A stretch of 64,000 nt of DNA from Echinarachnius parma (lineage: Eukaryota; Echinodermata; Echinoidea; Clypeasteroida; Echinarachniidae): positions 1 to 64,000 of the forward strand of contig JBAMJV010005533.1 in the NCBI GenBank assembly GCA_037951105.1, read 5' to 3'. The notes below the pieces were generated by a model. The model was not told the DNA's origin. It worked only from the letters and a program-made list of their open reading frames with translations, and did not search any database. The translations under genes and the position numbers were made by a program. Every line of letters begins with the position of its first letter. Within the stretch, counting starts at the first letter, position 1. This document shows, piece by piece, positions 1 through 12,125 of this stretch.

Positions 1-145
1 GATGCGTGGCTGCTCGCGACTATCGTTTTGATGACCCGCAATAGTGTCGCTGACGGCTTGCTGAGCGTCTTGGATGGTCTGCATCTTGACTTCGCTGTCT
101 TTCTGTCGCTGGACGTCACGCCGCGTCACGTCAGCTGCAAATTGC
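1..145 (-). CDS. Exon of an unrecognised coiled-coil protein (runs off the window edge)
   Basis: On the minus strand this exon begins after a good acceptor (TTGTGTCATGCAG) and stays open to the window edge. Its reading starts QFAADVTRRDVQRQKDSE and is rich in Q, R, D, K and E, as expected of a coiled coil. The first base (G) completes the codon left open by the exon at 2363-2490: two bases plus one give AGG (Arg). That phase match links the two exons. I do not recognise the family. A ciliary or microtubule-associated coiled-coil protein, or the C-terminal part of the DUF4537 gene further right, are possible but unproven. Confidence 0.6.
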
Positions 146-1870
146 CTGCATGACACAAACACACATCATTTTAATCATAATAGTTTAATAATGCTTTATT
201 CATATCACATACGCTTCTTTGTCTTGTAAGATAGCCAAATCAGCTGTGAATTATCTGCGCCGCGCTCGCCTGCCATTGATCTAACTACGTGCGTTATGGA
301 TGCATTGCATTTGCACATATCATCACAGTACCTGGTTCTCTGTAGTACAGTAAGGGTACGAACGATTTCATGCTTATAAATTTGGCACATTTTCCCAGCC
401 GATTTTCTGGTTTCTCGCCGTTATTCCCGCTTTTTGTGTCGCCAGTTTTCCTAGCGCACTTTCCTCCCACTTTTTTTTTTTTATTTCAATGCTCAAAGTC
501 GGCATGCGGCCTTTAAGCGGATGCGGCGATTGCGCCAGCAAATACGGTAGACATTTGGCTCTAATCTTTTGGGGTATTATAGACCTCCACTTCCTTTACA
601 GGTAAAAAAAAAATGAGCGTGATTGGTCAAGTCGAGTAAAGCGCCCTGGGATTTTTTAAAAATGCACCAAGTTCAAGGTCAAAGGTCACCGCTAGTCCAA
701 TCCGTGATCTTCCTCAATTTTTGTGTATTGACAGACATTCACCTATATTTTTATAGGTTAACAAAGAAATTTTGCTACCGGAACGTTTAATGGCTTAATT
801 ACGCTAACGAAAATGGTTGTAAAAACCCCCAAATGCTCTAAATTGCTGAATAGTAGGCTTTAGAATCTATTTCAAATCTTCCTCATGCGCCATAGAAAAT
901 TTTCTAGATACTGTTCTTTGGAGAATTGATAATTTTGCGTGAATCGGACGAGCGGTCTCCGAGATCTTGGGGGGGGGGGGGGGGGGGGGTTAAAAACCTG
1001 GTCTGAAATAGCCCAGTTAGAATAGGGTTAAGCAGTTTCCACTACCGAAGGAAAAAAGTGCTGTTGTACAAAGACAATGAGTTAGACAATAAACACAGCA
1101 CATATTCCACACGATGGAGATAACACGACAATGAGTTGAAAACTTGTCGGAAACAAAAGAACGGTTTGGTATTGGATGTTGCTTGATAAAGGAAATTAAG
1201 TGCAGGGAAAATGCTCCCTCTCTAATTTGTATTAATAACGGTCATTTGTGCCCTGACAAAGATTCTGCTAGGATCGAAAGCTAGGCTGTATACGACTCTC
1301 ATTGTATTACTAACCATAAATATTGCAGGTGATAAGTTAAGACAGTGACATAATAAAATACACAGCAATTACAGACTGTTAGGGTGAACAATTCACCAGA
1401 TGGGTATTAACAGTTCCAAATTTGAGGGAAAATTTGAATGTTGCTCGAAAATAGGAATCAAGTTGAAGGGAAAACTCTCTGGTTCGATTACTAATCATGA
1501 GTTGTTATATAAACACAGTAACATCATACAGTGCAATACGAGTCTATTGGGGGCCTGAACAGTAAATTCTAGAAGAAACTTTAAAAACCAGAGGTGACAT
1601 CACATAACAAAGAACGGCAAACGGTTTCACTCCTCTTTTACTCCAAGTTTGTCAGGTGGGGACTATGTGTATTGTGGGGTGCAAATTTGCAACATATTGG
1701 CCCTCAGAATGTTAAATAAATCTTAAATTGTTGCACTATTATTTATTCAAGTTATCACAATGTTATTAGATGGGTGAGAAAAAGTATTAAGAAATGGTAC
1801 ACACTTGAATAAGTGTTTATGAATGCATTTATCACAATGTTATATCATGGTTGAGATTAAGCAATACATA
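146..1870. other. Intron or intergenic sequence with decayed repeats
   Basis: I see no convincing exon here. The stretch 900-1036 ends in a long G run, followed by a segment ending AGAATAGGGTTAA. It resembles a diverged right end of the TTAA element at 2622-3432. Poly-T and poly-A tracts lie near 470 and 603. Confidence 0.4.
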
Positions 1871-1875
1871 CATGT

Positions 1876-2300
1876 ACTGTATAGAGTGGTGAAGTGTGAT
1901 GTCATCTATGACGTCATAAACAACTATTTTTAGAATTTTCAAATTTAAACTTCATTTTCAGAAAGAGCATACAAAATAATGTCTAAATACTGAAAATCAA
2001 TTGAATATATTAAGTATTGGCTGAGATATGCCCATCCAAATATTTTTTTTTTCCAAATAGGCAATCAGTGTTGTAGTGCACTGGTTCATAACTTTATGAA
2101 CCAGTGCACTATAACACTGATTGCCCATTGAAGTAAAATTAATTTGGATGGGCATATCTCAGCCAATACTTAACATATTCAATTGATTTTCGGTATTTAG
2201 ACATTATTTTTCATGCTCTTTATGAAAATGAAGTTCAAATTTGAAAATTCTAAAAAAAGATTTTGATGACGTCATGGCTTCTGTACTCTATATGATACAC
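1876..2300. repeat. Foldback (long inverted repeat) element
   Basis: Two arms of about 190 bp face each other around a centre near 2092 (GGTTCATAACTTTATGAACC). Matching segments include the words for GGATGGGCATATCTCAGCC and GTGCACTGGTTCATAA on both sides. The outer parts carry TGACGTCAT on each arm, and the ends read roughly ACTGTATAGAGT and its inverse. The arms carry small indels, so this is an old foldback MITE. It encodes nothing. Confidence 0.75.
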
Positions 2301-2362
2301 ACTTAAGCTAGTGATATGGGGTGTGCGTTCAATAAAGGGGAGAGCTACATGTAGTTAACTAC

Positions 2363-2490
2363 CTGCATCTTTCATCCCTGGCATCCTTCATCTGGTTTGC
2401 TTGCTGCTCTTTCATGTACCAGGTATACTCCCTCTGTATGGTCTGCATTCGGCGGTACTGAATGAAGGCTTTCTCTTTGGCCTCATGTAT
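2363..2490 (-). CDS. Exon of the same unrecognised coiled-coil protein
   Basis: The minus-strand exon lies between a polypyrimidine acceptor (TTTTGTTTTGGAGCAG) and a GTAGTT donor. It is 128 bases long: 42 codons plus two bases. The reading IHEAKEKAFIQYRRMQ continues through TWYMKEQQANQMKDARDE and is a strongly charged helix. It joins in phase to the exon at 1-145, giving about 90 contiguous residues with no stop. No domain is recognised. The upstream exons should lie to the right on this strand, possibly as far as the DUF4537 exons at 18.6-21.6 kb, but I could not trace the connection. Confidence 0.65.
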
Positions 2491-2621
2491 CTGCTCCAAA
2501 ACAAAACGATAAATCAAATTAATTTTTTTTTCTTAAATCACATCACTTTCTACACTCTTTATCAACATTTGCGGTTCTCTGGGTGTCTCCCCGACAATGA
2601 GTCCTTTTTTAACTAGATTAA

Positions 2622-3432
2622 CCCTAATCCCACTGGGGGGGGCCATTTTGGCCCCCCCCCTGTCGTTTTTTTCGACGTGCATCTAGACCGTTTGGAATTT
2701 CACGTTCAAACTTCATGACTATTTTCTCTCAAGTCTCCCGCATGTTTTGATATATAATTCACCCCAGTCGGACATGTAGAACCGATTTTAGAGGTCGATA
2801 ATTGCTCGACCGTCACAAAAAAATGTAATTTTTGTACAGGTTTCTATGTAATTCCTATATCCGATGCCATGTAAACTCCAAATCTGTTATAATTGTTACT
2901 TTGAATTATAATTTGGATTATTTCTTTGTTATTAATTGAATTCATACACTTCAGAGATAAATTCTTCTGAAAAAAACAAAACAAAAACAACAAAAAAACA
3001 AATAAAATACATAAGAATGAAAACAATGTGGGTAAATCCGGGAATACTAATTTGCATATTTATGCAAATTAGTGATATATTTTATCACCATAAAAAACAT
3101 GGATACGATGAATAACATCCTTTGAAAGTATTTTTACAGAAAACCTGAAGAAATCCTGTAATTTCTCTTGATTTTAGATGAAAATCCCAATTTTCCCCAA
3201 ACTCGTCAAAAATTTGCATATATTCAAAATTGTAATTAATTATTAAAAAAAATAATAATCGTCCAAATTGTTTTTTTCTTTCAAATTCTTATTCTACTTG
3301 ACTTGTTGTACGTATGTGCCAATTTTCAAGTCGATCGGTCCATTCGTTACCGAGATTGGAGGGGGGGCCAAAATGCCCCCCCCCCCCCCCCCAGTGGACT
3401 CAAGTGACCAAAATAACCCAGTGGGATTAGGG
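2622..3432. mobile_element. Non-autonomous TTAA element (piggyBac-like)
   Basis: The ends are perfect inverted repeats: CCCTAATCCCACTGGG on the left and its complement on the right. They are flanked by TTAA on both sides (2618-2621 and 3433-3436). TTAA targets and CCC-starting ends are typical of piggyBac elements, although Kolobok also uses TTAA. Both subterminal regions hold G/C runs around GGCCAAAATGCCCC. The interior is AT-rich with no open frame. A truncated second copy of its right end lies at 25571-25708. Confidence 0.75.
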
Positions 3433-3767
3433 TTAAAAGACAAATAAACCTTTAGAATTGACACGGATTGTTCATTTTTGTCCCACTTTCTTCCTGCTAA
3501 GTTGGTTCACGATACGCAGGCAGTAGCTTCAGCATTGGTTTGTGTGTTTTTGTGAGTATGAGTGCACTAATCCATTATCCATTATCTTTGTAATACAACC
3601 CAAAATATGATAAGATACATTCATCCACCCGTTCTGCTTTGTCCGATAGATTATGTACATGTACCTGTTGGAGTATTTACTAAACAACAGTTTAAAACAA
3701 ATATAATTTAAAACAGTAATCTATCGTTCCGCTGGTCATATATACATCAGTGAAAATACAGCTGTTT

Positions 3768-5193
3768 TTATAAACGTTTAAAAGAGGGAAGAGACCTCGA
3801 ACATTGTAAATGACTAGGCAGCGAGTTCCAGACAATGCCACCCGAGTATATAAGGCTATTTTTATAACATTGCACTTTTGGTTTAGGTAGTATAATATTC
3901 AAAGTGTTAGCTGCTCTCGTATTAATATCGTGGTGATCACAAACCATTTCAATTGCATTACATAAGTGAGTAGGAGCTATTCCATGAACGGATTTGTACA
4001 TTAATGTTGCTAAAAAATAATTCATTCTTTGACCTAATGATTGCCATTTTAATGTTTTAATCAGATCTTTTCCATTAACAGTTTCATAATCATAATTAGA
4101 TGTAACAATTCTAGCTGCCCTTTTTTGTAAGCGATATAATAAATCCTTATTCTTCTGTGAACAATTGCCCCAGACTGTGATGGAATAATCTATACAAAGT
4201 TGAATGGTCATATTATACATCATTAATAAAGACTATTTATCCAAATATTGGGACATTTTACGCAATGAGTATAATTTACTGGAAATAGATCAAACAAGGT
4301 TATGAACATGAGCACTCCTTTATCATCAATTTCTACACCTAAGTACCGGAAGCTATGAACCTGATCAATTTTCTTGTCCTCCATATAAACATTTAACTGA
4401 TGTGTTGAATGTGTACTTAAAAGCATTACTTTTGTCTTATCTACATTAAGTCGTAACCTATTTTGTTCATACCATTTAAAAATTAAGTTTAAATCAGCTT
4501 GAAAATGTTTCACCAAGTTATCAATATCTTTATCTGCATAAAAAAAACTACATCATCTGCGAACACATTACATGAACATAATTGTACCAATTGTGACAAG
4601 TCATTAATAAATAAAAGAAACAATATGGGTCCTAGAACACTCCCTTGAGGTACGCCATTAAGTATACGTTCAGATTTAGATAACATACCATGACAATAAA
4701 CTATTTGACTCCTATCCTTTAAATAACTAGTTAACCATTTTAATGAATTGCCTTTAATACCGTAATATCCTAATTTTGTTAACAACAATTCATGATTAAT
4801 GGAATCAAAACATTTAGATATATCAAGAAAGCAAGCCACAACCATTTCATTTTCATTAAATGACTTGAGCCAATCATCGACGGCTCTATGTATACATGTA
4901 TTAGTTGAGTGATTGGGTAAAAATGCAGAATTATTACGAAAGTACCGTAACAACTGACTCTGGATTGTTCTTTCTAAAATTTTCACCACGTGACTAGTTA
5001 CGGAAATCGGCCTATAATTTGATGGATTATTTTTTCCCCTTTTCCTTTATGGGAGTTACCTTTGATATTTTCCAATCTACTGGGACAATACCAAGTTTAA
5101 GACTTTCTTCAAATAATACAGTTTTCTGATTCAGTTATGACACGAGCAGCTAAACAGAGCAATTTAGAATCACAATTAAGTATATCCACATTA
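3768..5193 (-). pseudogene. LINE reverse transcriptase, decayed (CR1/L2-like), right part separated by a hAT insertion
   Basis: Read on the minus strand, consecutive fragments give reverse-transcriptase blocks in order. DISKCFDSINHELLL is finger/palm, NGVPQGSVLGPILFLLFIND is the central block, and a FADDVV catalytic motif is followed by KTKVML and FRYLGVEID. A tail domain with ITVWGNCSQ, RLQKRAARI and WNSLPSHL follows. The frame shifts after FADD and again near 4220, so no full protein can be made. Further N-terminal RT sequence runs to 5193, where a hAT element interrupts it. The LINE resumes at 6331 (NANDSKKLWRELLK). Confidence 0.85.
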
Positions 5194-5201
5194 CTTCAGT
5201 A

Positions 5202-6322
5202 CAGCGGCGTAGCTAGGATTTTTTCAGCGGGGGGGCACTGGGGGGGGGGGGCCTGACATTTTCGTGGGGGGGGCACAATATATGATTTTACTTTTCAACT
5301 GTTGTAGGTACATGAAGCCGAAATAGAGGCAACATATTAGTCAAGTATTCGCCTCTGTGTAATTTTTTATGATTCATGTAAATTGAGGAAAAATCAAGAC
5401 ACTGAAAACGTGACACAAATTACAGGGTTGCCAACTTTGAGCCGGAGGTGAGAGTGAGACATTGCGAGGGAGCGAAGCGACTGATCGGGGGGAGGGTGTG
5501 GAGCTTTTGCATTTTTGGACTTGAAATTGTGCAATCTGGTGCATACCTAGATAGGAAATTCGGGCTTAAGATTGACTGTTCCTTGGAAAGCGTGTTATGA
5601 TTTTATCGACCAGAAAGTTTTTAAATATTTTTCACGAAGAAAACAAATAATTGACACACTAATAAATATGCATCCGAACACACACTCACAAATATTATTG
5701 TTTCAACATAAACCATATGCAACATTATGTATTAGCCAAGAATGAGTCCTGAGGGGGGCAGAGAGAGAGGAGGAGGGTTTGGGAGGGGGTATCCCCCTCC
5801 CAGGGTAAGGAAGATTTTCCATTTATGGACTTGAAATTGTGCAATCTGGTGCATACCTAGATAGGAAATTCAGGCGTAAGATGCACCCCAACACACACAC
5901 AAATATTGTATTTAGTGTCATACACAGTTCCAACATAAACCATATGCCACATTATGTATGATCCAACAACACAGAAGACAGCCAAGAATGAGTCCCGAGG
6001 GGGAGGGGGAGGGTTTTGGAGGGGGTAATTGACTTACGGTAACGGACGTTTGTGAAGTAAAGTGTGTAAACTATTGCGGGATCGGTATCTAAATCTAGAT
6101 CATGATGGCGCATCTTCGAACCAGAGATGTGGTTTGAACCCTCTTTCTTTGTATTATACTGTTCTAACAGCATTGTTTTTAATTCAAAATTATTTTTGTT
6201 CAAGCATGAATTTTCAGTGGGGGGGCACCTGGGGGGGGGGGGGGGCACAGAAAATTTGTGGGGGGGCACGTGCCCCCCCAGGCCCCCCCCCCCCCCCCCC
6301 CCCCCCCGTAGCTACGCCCCTG
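5202..6322. mobile_element. Non-autonomous hAT element inserted in the LINE
   Basis: The ends are CAGCGGCGTAGCTA and the complement of CAGGGGCGTAGCTAC. An exact 8-bp target duplication, CTTCAGTA, lies at 5194-5201 and 6323-6330. Such ends with an 8-bp duplication are diagnostic of hAT. Both ends contain long G or C runs with GGGGGGCAC words. Inside, a segment of about 50 bp (ATGGACTTGAAATTGTGCA and following) occurs twice, near 5517 and 5823. There is no transposase. The LINE reading frame flanks it on both sides, so it inserted after the LINE did. Confidence 0.9.
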
Positions 6323-6330
6323 CTTCAGTA

Positions 6331-6478
6331 TTATTAATTTTTTACATTTCCAACTGATACAAAAAAAAACTTATTCAATTTATTACCAGTAAGATCACAC
6401 GGTAATGAATCATCTTTGCGCTTCCTGGCTGTAATTTTAAAAGTTCACGCCATAGTTTCTTACTATCATTTGCATTGT
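6331..6478 (-). pseudogene. Continuation of the minus-strand LINE
   Basis: The reverse complement reads NANDSKKLWRELLK, typical of the stretch between the endonuclease and reverse transcriptase of CR1/L2-like LINEs. It continues the LINE fragment on the other side of the hAT insertion. It stops where the plus-strand LINE tail begins. Confidence 0.6.
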
Positions 6479-6479
6479 A

Positions 6480-7060
6480 TGAAGTTTTTGTTAAAACACA
6501 CATACTCCCAATTTTTGAATTGATTCAATTTAATACTCGCATATTTATGTTTAAATTTCAAAATCGCCTATTGCCAGAAATTCCAAATATAAACTTTGTT
6601 ATTAATAGTGATATTCACTCGTATTCTACTCGTCAGAAAAATGATTTACATTTATTTAAAGTTCGTACGACAAATGCACAAAATTCTTTCTATGTAAATG
6701 GCATTAAGGAATGGAATAGTTTGAGTAATGATATTAAGGAAAGTACAACTCTATCTCGATTTAAAGTACGATGTACACAGTTATTATTTAATGATTTATG
6801 TAAACAAGTTTGAGCAGAGGAGGATATTTTGAATGTATGTGTGTATGTGTATCTGTGAGCGTGCGTGTGTGTTTGTATCATGTTATTTTAAAGTTTTTAA
6901 ACTGTATAATTTATGTGTAGTTTGTTTTTCCTTTTAAGGCCCCACCACAAGCAATTTGCTTCTAAGGGTGTCCTTTACCGTATTATGTTTACTACTGTAT
7001 GTTACTCATTTGTATGTACATGTTTCATTTTATGGTTAAATAAACTGAACTGAACTGAAG
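6480..7060 (+). pseudogene. 5'-truncated LINE tail in opposite orientation
   Basis: The open frame 6475-6813 reads HILPIFELIQFNTRIFMFKF, then IKEWNSLSNDIKESTTLSRFK and a stop. This is the C-terminal domain found after the reverse transcriptase in CR1/L2/Daphne-type LINEs. The 3' untranslated part ends in a short repeat, AAACTGAACTGAACTGAA, a usual LINE 3' terminus. The element is truncated at its 5' end, and the copy looks relatively young because the frame is intact to the stop. Confidence 0.8.
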
Positions 7061-8330
7061 TATATTTTTAGTATACTGTTTTTTTTTTCTGTTATCAAAC
7101 AGAAAAATTGAAACATTTATGAGTCTGTTGCCATGGTAACTACATGTTTTTGAAGCGCGACGGGACGGAACGATAGAATGACACCATTTTTTGTTTTGCA
7201 AACAATGTTGTTTTCTATCAAAAGTAAAATCCTAGTTAAATCCTGCCATGCATCATAAGAAAGGTATGAATGTTCAGTCTCAACACAAGAAAAAGCTAAG
7301 CTTCCACATCAATAATTTTTTATTTTATTTTATTTTTGTAATGTGGTGTCGGCGCGACGGGACGGAAATTTGGTCATGTACAAAACAAATGGCAAATTTT
7401 TCAATTGCAATAATTTTCAATCCCTCATGAATCTTTTTGCCATTTTAAACATTAATTTCACCTGATGGCCAATACAAAATAGTTTTAAGCATATTTAGTA
7501 TTGATATCACAGTAAAAAGAGAAAATTACAAATTTTACCCATTGGACCATGTACAAAACAAATGGCATTTTTTTTGTATACAAATTTATTTCCTTTTTTT
7601 TTAAAGATTTATTAATGTTTTAAGATAAAAATTACATACTACTAGCTAAATTAGCATTTTTTATCATTTGCTGCTTGGATTTCAAAGTAAACTTAATTTT
7701 AAAAAAATCTGAAAAAAATATTTATAGTAAGGGTGGAAGCACTGCTGTACAAAGCTTATGGAGGAGGGTTCCCTCCCAAATAATGTGAATATTTTCCTCT
7801 CAAAATAAATTTTAGTTAATTAGCAAATTAGTTCATTTTAAAGTGAATCATGTAAAGTGTCCAAATCCACGAAAATGACTTGGAGCTTCCTCGTTTCTCT
7901 TCTACCGTGTTGTTTAGCTTATGGTAAGAGAGGAATAAAATAGGGTTCGATTTTTTCAAATGTCCCTTTAGTATGAAGATAATTATCATTTAAATCTTTT
8001 ATTTCTAAAGCGTTAATCAACGTCTTAGGTGACCTTTGACCTTGTCGTGCCTGCTATATTGTGTCCGATCCCCGCCCGGCTATATTGCATACAGCTAGTT
8101 ATAGACGTACGTTCGTAGAGAGCCGGTACGGAATACGTGTATACGATACGCGTACAGCTACAGCGGTAGTAGTGAGCGAAGTACTGTGCATATTTGCATT
8201 GTGTACTAAATACCACTAGCAAATTTGTTGAAGAAACCGTTTGAGAATCTACAAATAAAATGCGAATGAGAATGCGGCCTGGGAGGAGATCTAGAGGTTC
8301 ATCAAGAAGAAAAAACAACAATTTGGTTGA
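7061..8330. other. Non-coding stretch with two GCGCGACGGGACGGAA motifs
   Basis: AT-rich sequence without a supported exon. The 16-bp motif GCGCGACGGGACGGAA occurs at 7155-7170 and 7352-7367, and again in the 14.2-14.6 kb stretch. An RFX-like word, GTTGCCATGGTAAC, sits at about 7129. From about 8030 to 8330 the sequence becomes richer in G+C and CpG, as a promoter or 5' untranslated region might. Confidence 0.4.
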
Positions 8331-8337
8331 TAATTGA

Positions 8338-8445
8338 GATGCATGCAGAGCTGAGTCTGAGAAGCTGCAGGTGATCGAAGAGACGACACGCACGGTCATG
8401 CACCGCGGCCGGGACAGCTCAGCGCCGATCGAAGCCCCGTCTAAG
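8338..8445 (+). CDS. Candidate exon, uncharacterised gene
   Basis: A plus-strand frame opens after a TGA and reads ESEKLQVIEETTRTVMHRGR, then DSSAPIEAPSK, up to a strong donor (AAG|GTACGT). The composition is protein-like and the GC content exceeds that of the surroundings. An acceptor could be the CATGCAG at 8341-8347, but its pyrimidine tract is poor. It ends in phase 0, so it cannot join directly to the candidate terminal exon at 10256. An intermediate exon would be needed, or these belong to different genes. Confidence 0.35.
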
Positions 8446-10255
8446 GTACGTCCTCCCAAGTCAAGAGCCCAATTACAGAATCAGCAATTCAAGTTTGAGT
8501 GTAGATCGACAAATCTATCGCTTTCATGGTCTCTTTGACATTATTATTGTCTTTTTCACTGTGAAAATGACAATGATAATCATGTCAAAGAGGCCATGAA
8601 AGCAATAGATTTGCCGATCTAGTTATGTTGATATCTCTTTTGTTATGACTTACGATTATGAAATGATGGGCCTTCTCAAATTTGATATAGAATGGGTAAT
8701 CCGTTTTTTTTTTTTTTTTTATCGATGCTCATTTTTGATAATGTTAGGTCTATGGTCTGGAATGCACTGTGTCTGTGTAGTACTCGGTCTAACTCAAAAG
8801 ACAAAAGTGAAATGTTGCAAAATAAAAAAATTATTGTCATTGTGAATTGTGGTGGTCAGGTGGTGCATTGGGTGGATTGATCCACCTCCCAATTTCAAAT
8901 TTTTACTGGTCCGAGATGATACTTTAGCGGTCTTGACCTCGTAAAGTACGAAGAACCGTGGTCTCGGCCTCGAAAATGTCGAAAATTTTAAACCAATACT
9001 AAATCATACTCTCGGCTTCGGAAATGTTGTACGACTACGTCAAATATGTCAAACTTTCTGTACCGGCCCGCCGCCCATGTTGTTGCTGTACAAAGCCGCA
9101 TAGCTCTGCTCCCTTGTGTGACCCACCTCACCCCCCCCCCCCCCCCCCAGCTCCGCCTCCATGGAAAATTCCGGCTAATCTGCAAATCTCTTACTTCAGG
9201 ACAAGTTTTTTTCATTAGTCTAATGATTAGATATTAGGCTTGGCAATCAAAAACCTTGGATGATCAGTGTTTTCTTTTTGTCTTACATAAGGCAATTGAC
9301 TTTCCATACCAATTGCCATCATTAAGCAACTTTTTGATTTTTATCCTCATTTTATAGCATTGGATGTGGCTGTTCTCTTCGACATTATACATAGAGGATT
9401 TCCGAGTACCGATAGAATGGACGTGCAATCTGCATGCTGACACGACTCACACGATTTGTGCTGGTGGTGACCCCGATTGACTTATGGTTAAGGTAATTCA
9501 TTGAGAACCTTTTTCTTGGACTGTGGACAGAGATAAATGATAGATCTGTGTTCTGAAACTAGAATTTCATCTTCAAATTAGCAGGCAAAATCAATGAGAG
9601 TTTATTTTGGCATACCATTGTGTGTCAATTGCTATACTTGCACAAAGTGATCTCACTGGGATTCGAAACTGGGAAAACAACACAGATAAATGTCAGAGGA
9701 GGAAAGAATGTGCATTGAGCGCATATTTTGAAAACTTATCATGGGCTTGATTGTTATGTTATATAACAGAAAATCTCAATAAACAAGGGCCGACATTACT
9801 GGACATGAGAAAAAATTCACAATGCATTGTAGAATTTGCATTCCCTTACACCATTTTCAGAATGATGAAAATTATTTTAGCATGATTTTATTTTGTATCT
9901 CTGCAATATTTTCAGAATGTGGACCTTAGATTTATTATTTTGCTTATTAGAGACAAATGCATTAGGCATACTGTATACTGTATACCGATTGAAAAACAGA
10001 TGAAAACTGCTACTGAAAAATTGACAATGGAATAAAATTAGAGTCAATAATTATAGTGTAGCTTCGATCCTAACAGCTGAATAACAAACTGAAGGGAAAA
10101 TAACAAATTTGGTCCATGTTGATTAGAAATCAAATCCTATTTTTACTACATGAATACATGTTTGTGGTTCATTTTGTGCAATAAGTGCACATGACTTACA
10201 CATTACTATTTATCTGATTGCATTCCTTTTTTCACAAATCTCACCCTCTCTATAG
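8446..10255. other. Intron or intergenic sequence
   Basis: No confident gene. The interval 8880-9200 has C-run and GTCTCGG words shared with 37.4-37.66 kb, so it is probably a transposon relic. A segment at 9360-9470 follows an acceptor-like CCTCATTTTATAG and is open in two frames, but neither is convincing. Confidence 0.35.
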
Positions 10256-10418
10256 ATTTCTTCAAGACCCATCAAGATTCTACACACCCACCATACCACA
10301 CCACCCAGAACAAATAACCAGGCCGCCAACACCCAAGTTCTCGCAGACCCTTCAGTCGCCATGCTCATACCCTGCGGGAAACGGACCCACAACGTCCATT
10401 AGCAAGGAACTAAGCTAG
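10256..10418 (+). CDS. Candidate terminal exon, uncharacterised gene
   Basis: After a good acceptor (CACCCTCTCTATAG) the plus strand reads FLQDPSRFYTPTIPHHPEQ and ends in ...TTSISKELS and a TAG. It is about 54 residues and rich in Pro, Thr and Ser, so a disordered C-terminal tail is likely. The GC content is higher than around it. The gene it belongs to is not identified. A preceding exon must leave two bases of a codon. Confidence 0.4.
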
Positions 10419-10977
10419 CAGGTTTTTGCAAACGGGGAATCCTGCAGTTCGTGTGCAAAATCAAGAACTTCCTACAGTAACAGCGGGCCGACCGTTCTTG
10501 GGTTTAAATCTGCGACACACTTTGGTCAGAATTATTCCGGTTATTATGCGACGGCACGATACAGCTCTATGGTCAACCAATCAACATGCTTGTAGCGAGG
10601 TAAACATTCAGCACATTGCTATCATGTGTAGTACATAGACAATTAGTTGGCGTGTTAACAATACAAGCCAGCCATGCGTTGTCTATACATTGCTTGTGAC
10701 AACGAGATGTGACGTCATGCAGTCTACGAATGTACGTCCGCCTTCACCAAATTAGCGAAACTGCTTGTCAACGAAAGTTATTTGAGCGCGGTGAACGGGG
10801 CAATAGATCGCTCCCTGCGTCGTTGAAAGCTCTGTACGTCGCTGAGCGAAAACACCATAATATTGGAGCAGGACTTCTAGCGTATGAGACATGTTAGATG
10901 TGGACGTCGACCGTGGGAAGTGGCAGGGATGTTCGGCCAGTGATTGCCCACAGATCCCTCACCATGCTGATGCCAAA
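10419..10977. other. Moderately GC-rich non-coding stretch
   Basis: CpG-containing sequence follows the candidate terminal exon. Short open frames exist on the plus strand, but none has splice signals or a recognisable composition. Confidence 0.3.
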
Positions 10978-11057
10978 TTAACCCGTTCCCTACGAGTTTA
11001 TGAAATCCCCATAGACTTTGTACACAACCCACTTGGTTCCTGTGGTCACGGGGTTAA
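10978..11057. mobile_element. Tiny TTAA MITE (about 80 bp)
   Basis: The unit begins TTAACCCGTTCCC and ends CACGGGGTTAA. Its centre, ATCCCCATAGACTTTGTACA, recurs in a relative at about 60094-60172. Inverted ends plus TTAA on both sides suggest a miniature element. Confidence 0.5.
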
Positions 11058-12094
11058 GGCCCTACCGATAAGGCCTTCAAATTGATATATAGCATAAACA
11101 GTTCATTTCTCAAATACAACTCTTTAGCATGGAATTATTCACGCACACATTTTGGCAAAAATTAACAAAACCTTATTATAACAAGCACCTCGGGCACAAT
11201 TGGATTGAATACCTTATGTCGGGTATCTTGTGTCTGGGCTTAAAAATAATAAAATACAAAGATCCTTGACGTGTAAAATTATCATCGCTGTATCCGGTAC
11301 CTCTTGTTAGGAGGTTCCACTGTATCAACAAAGATAAGTTTTGTTGCGGGAAGTAACAATGACCGAATAGTGCTCATAGCAACAATCTGTTATCTTTTTC
11401 AAATTCAATCAAAATAAATTTGATAATATATCTTTCATGTCTTCCCTATTACATGTGATAAAGGTAATTATGATTTAATGAAAAAGGATGTTTTTAATTT
11501 GTAGTTCAAATCAGTGGGCAGTACGGTACCTCGTTATAAGCGAGCTAAACGGGGTTTCCCTGTATAGTGTATGACATAAATTTATCATTTTTTAAAACTC
11601 AAACAAACCATTGTTTTTCTCAGATGAAATACTAATAAATAATATGATTCAGAATAATTGTACAAGGTTATTGATATAATGTATGATTGAAGTTGCTAAT
11701 AACACCCATGAAGAAATGTGAGTGTGTATCACTATGCCAATTGTCCTTTTAACCCTCCTTTTGCTTGGATTCACAGAGGCTTCCCCTATTATGTGCAGGG
11801 TATTGAAGGGTCGGCCAACTCAATTGTATTTTTCATAGATCAGGATCAACCAAATGGCTAGGTGGACAATGTATGAGACACAATTATGCACAATGATCTG
11901 ATATTTATTCTTTGTGTAATGTAGCTTTGTTTATTTTATAGTGATTTAGTTTTGTAAATTTTGTTGTTCCAATTCATTCAAATTCGAATGTAACAATTGC
12001 TATATTGTATTGTTTATACTATGTATGTTTTGATGTTCAATGTACACTGATCCTTTCAGCACTGCTGCTGATCAGTTTGAAATGTATACCAAAA

Positions 12095-12125
<31 letters not shown>

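Noticed and set aside
8025..8459. 144-codon minus-strand open frame
   Set aside because: Biased composition, no splice signals or motifs; it overlaps a plus-strand candidate exon that has a strong donor.
9360..9485. Possible plus-strand exon after CCTCATTTTATAG
   Set aside because: Open in two frames, with neither giving a recognisable peptide or a phase match to the candidate exons on either side.
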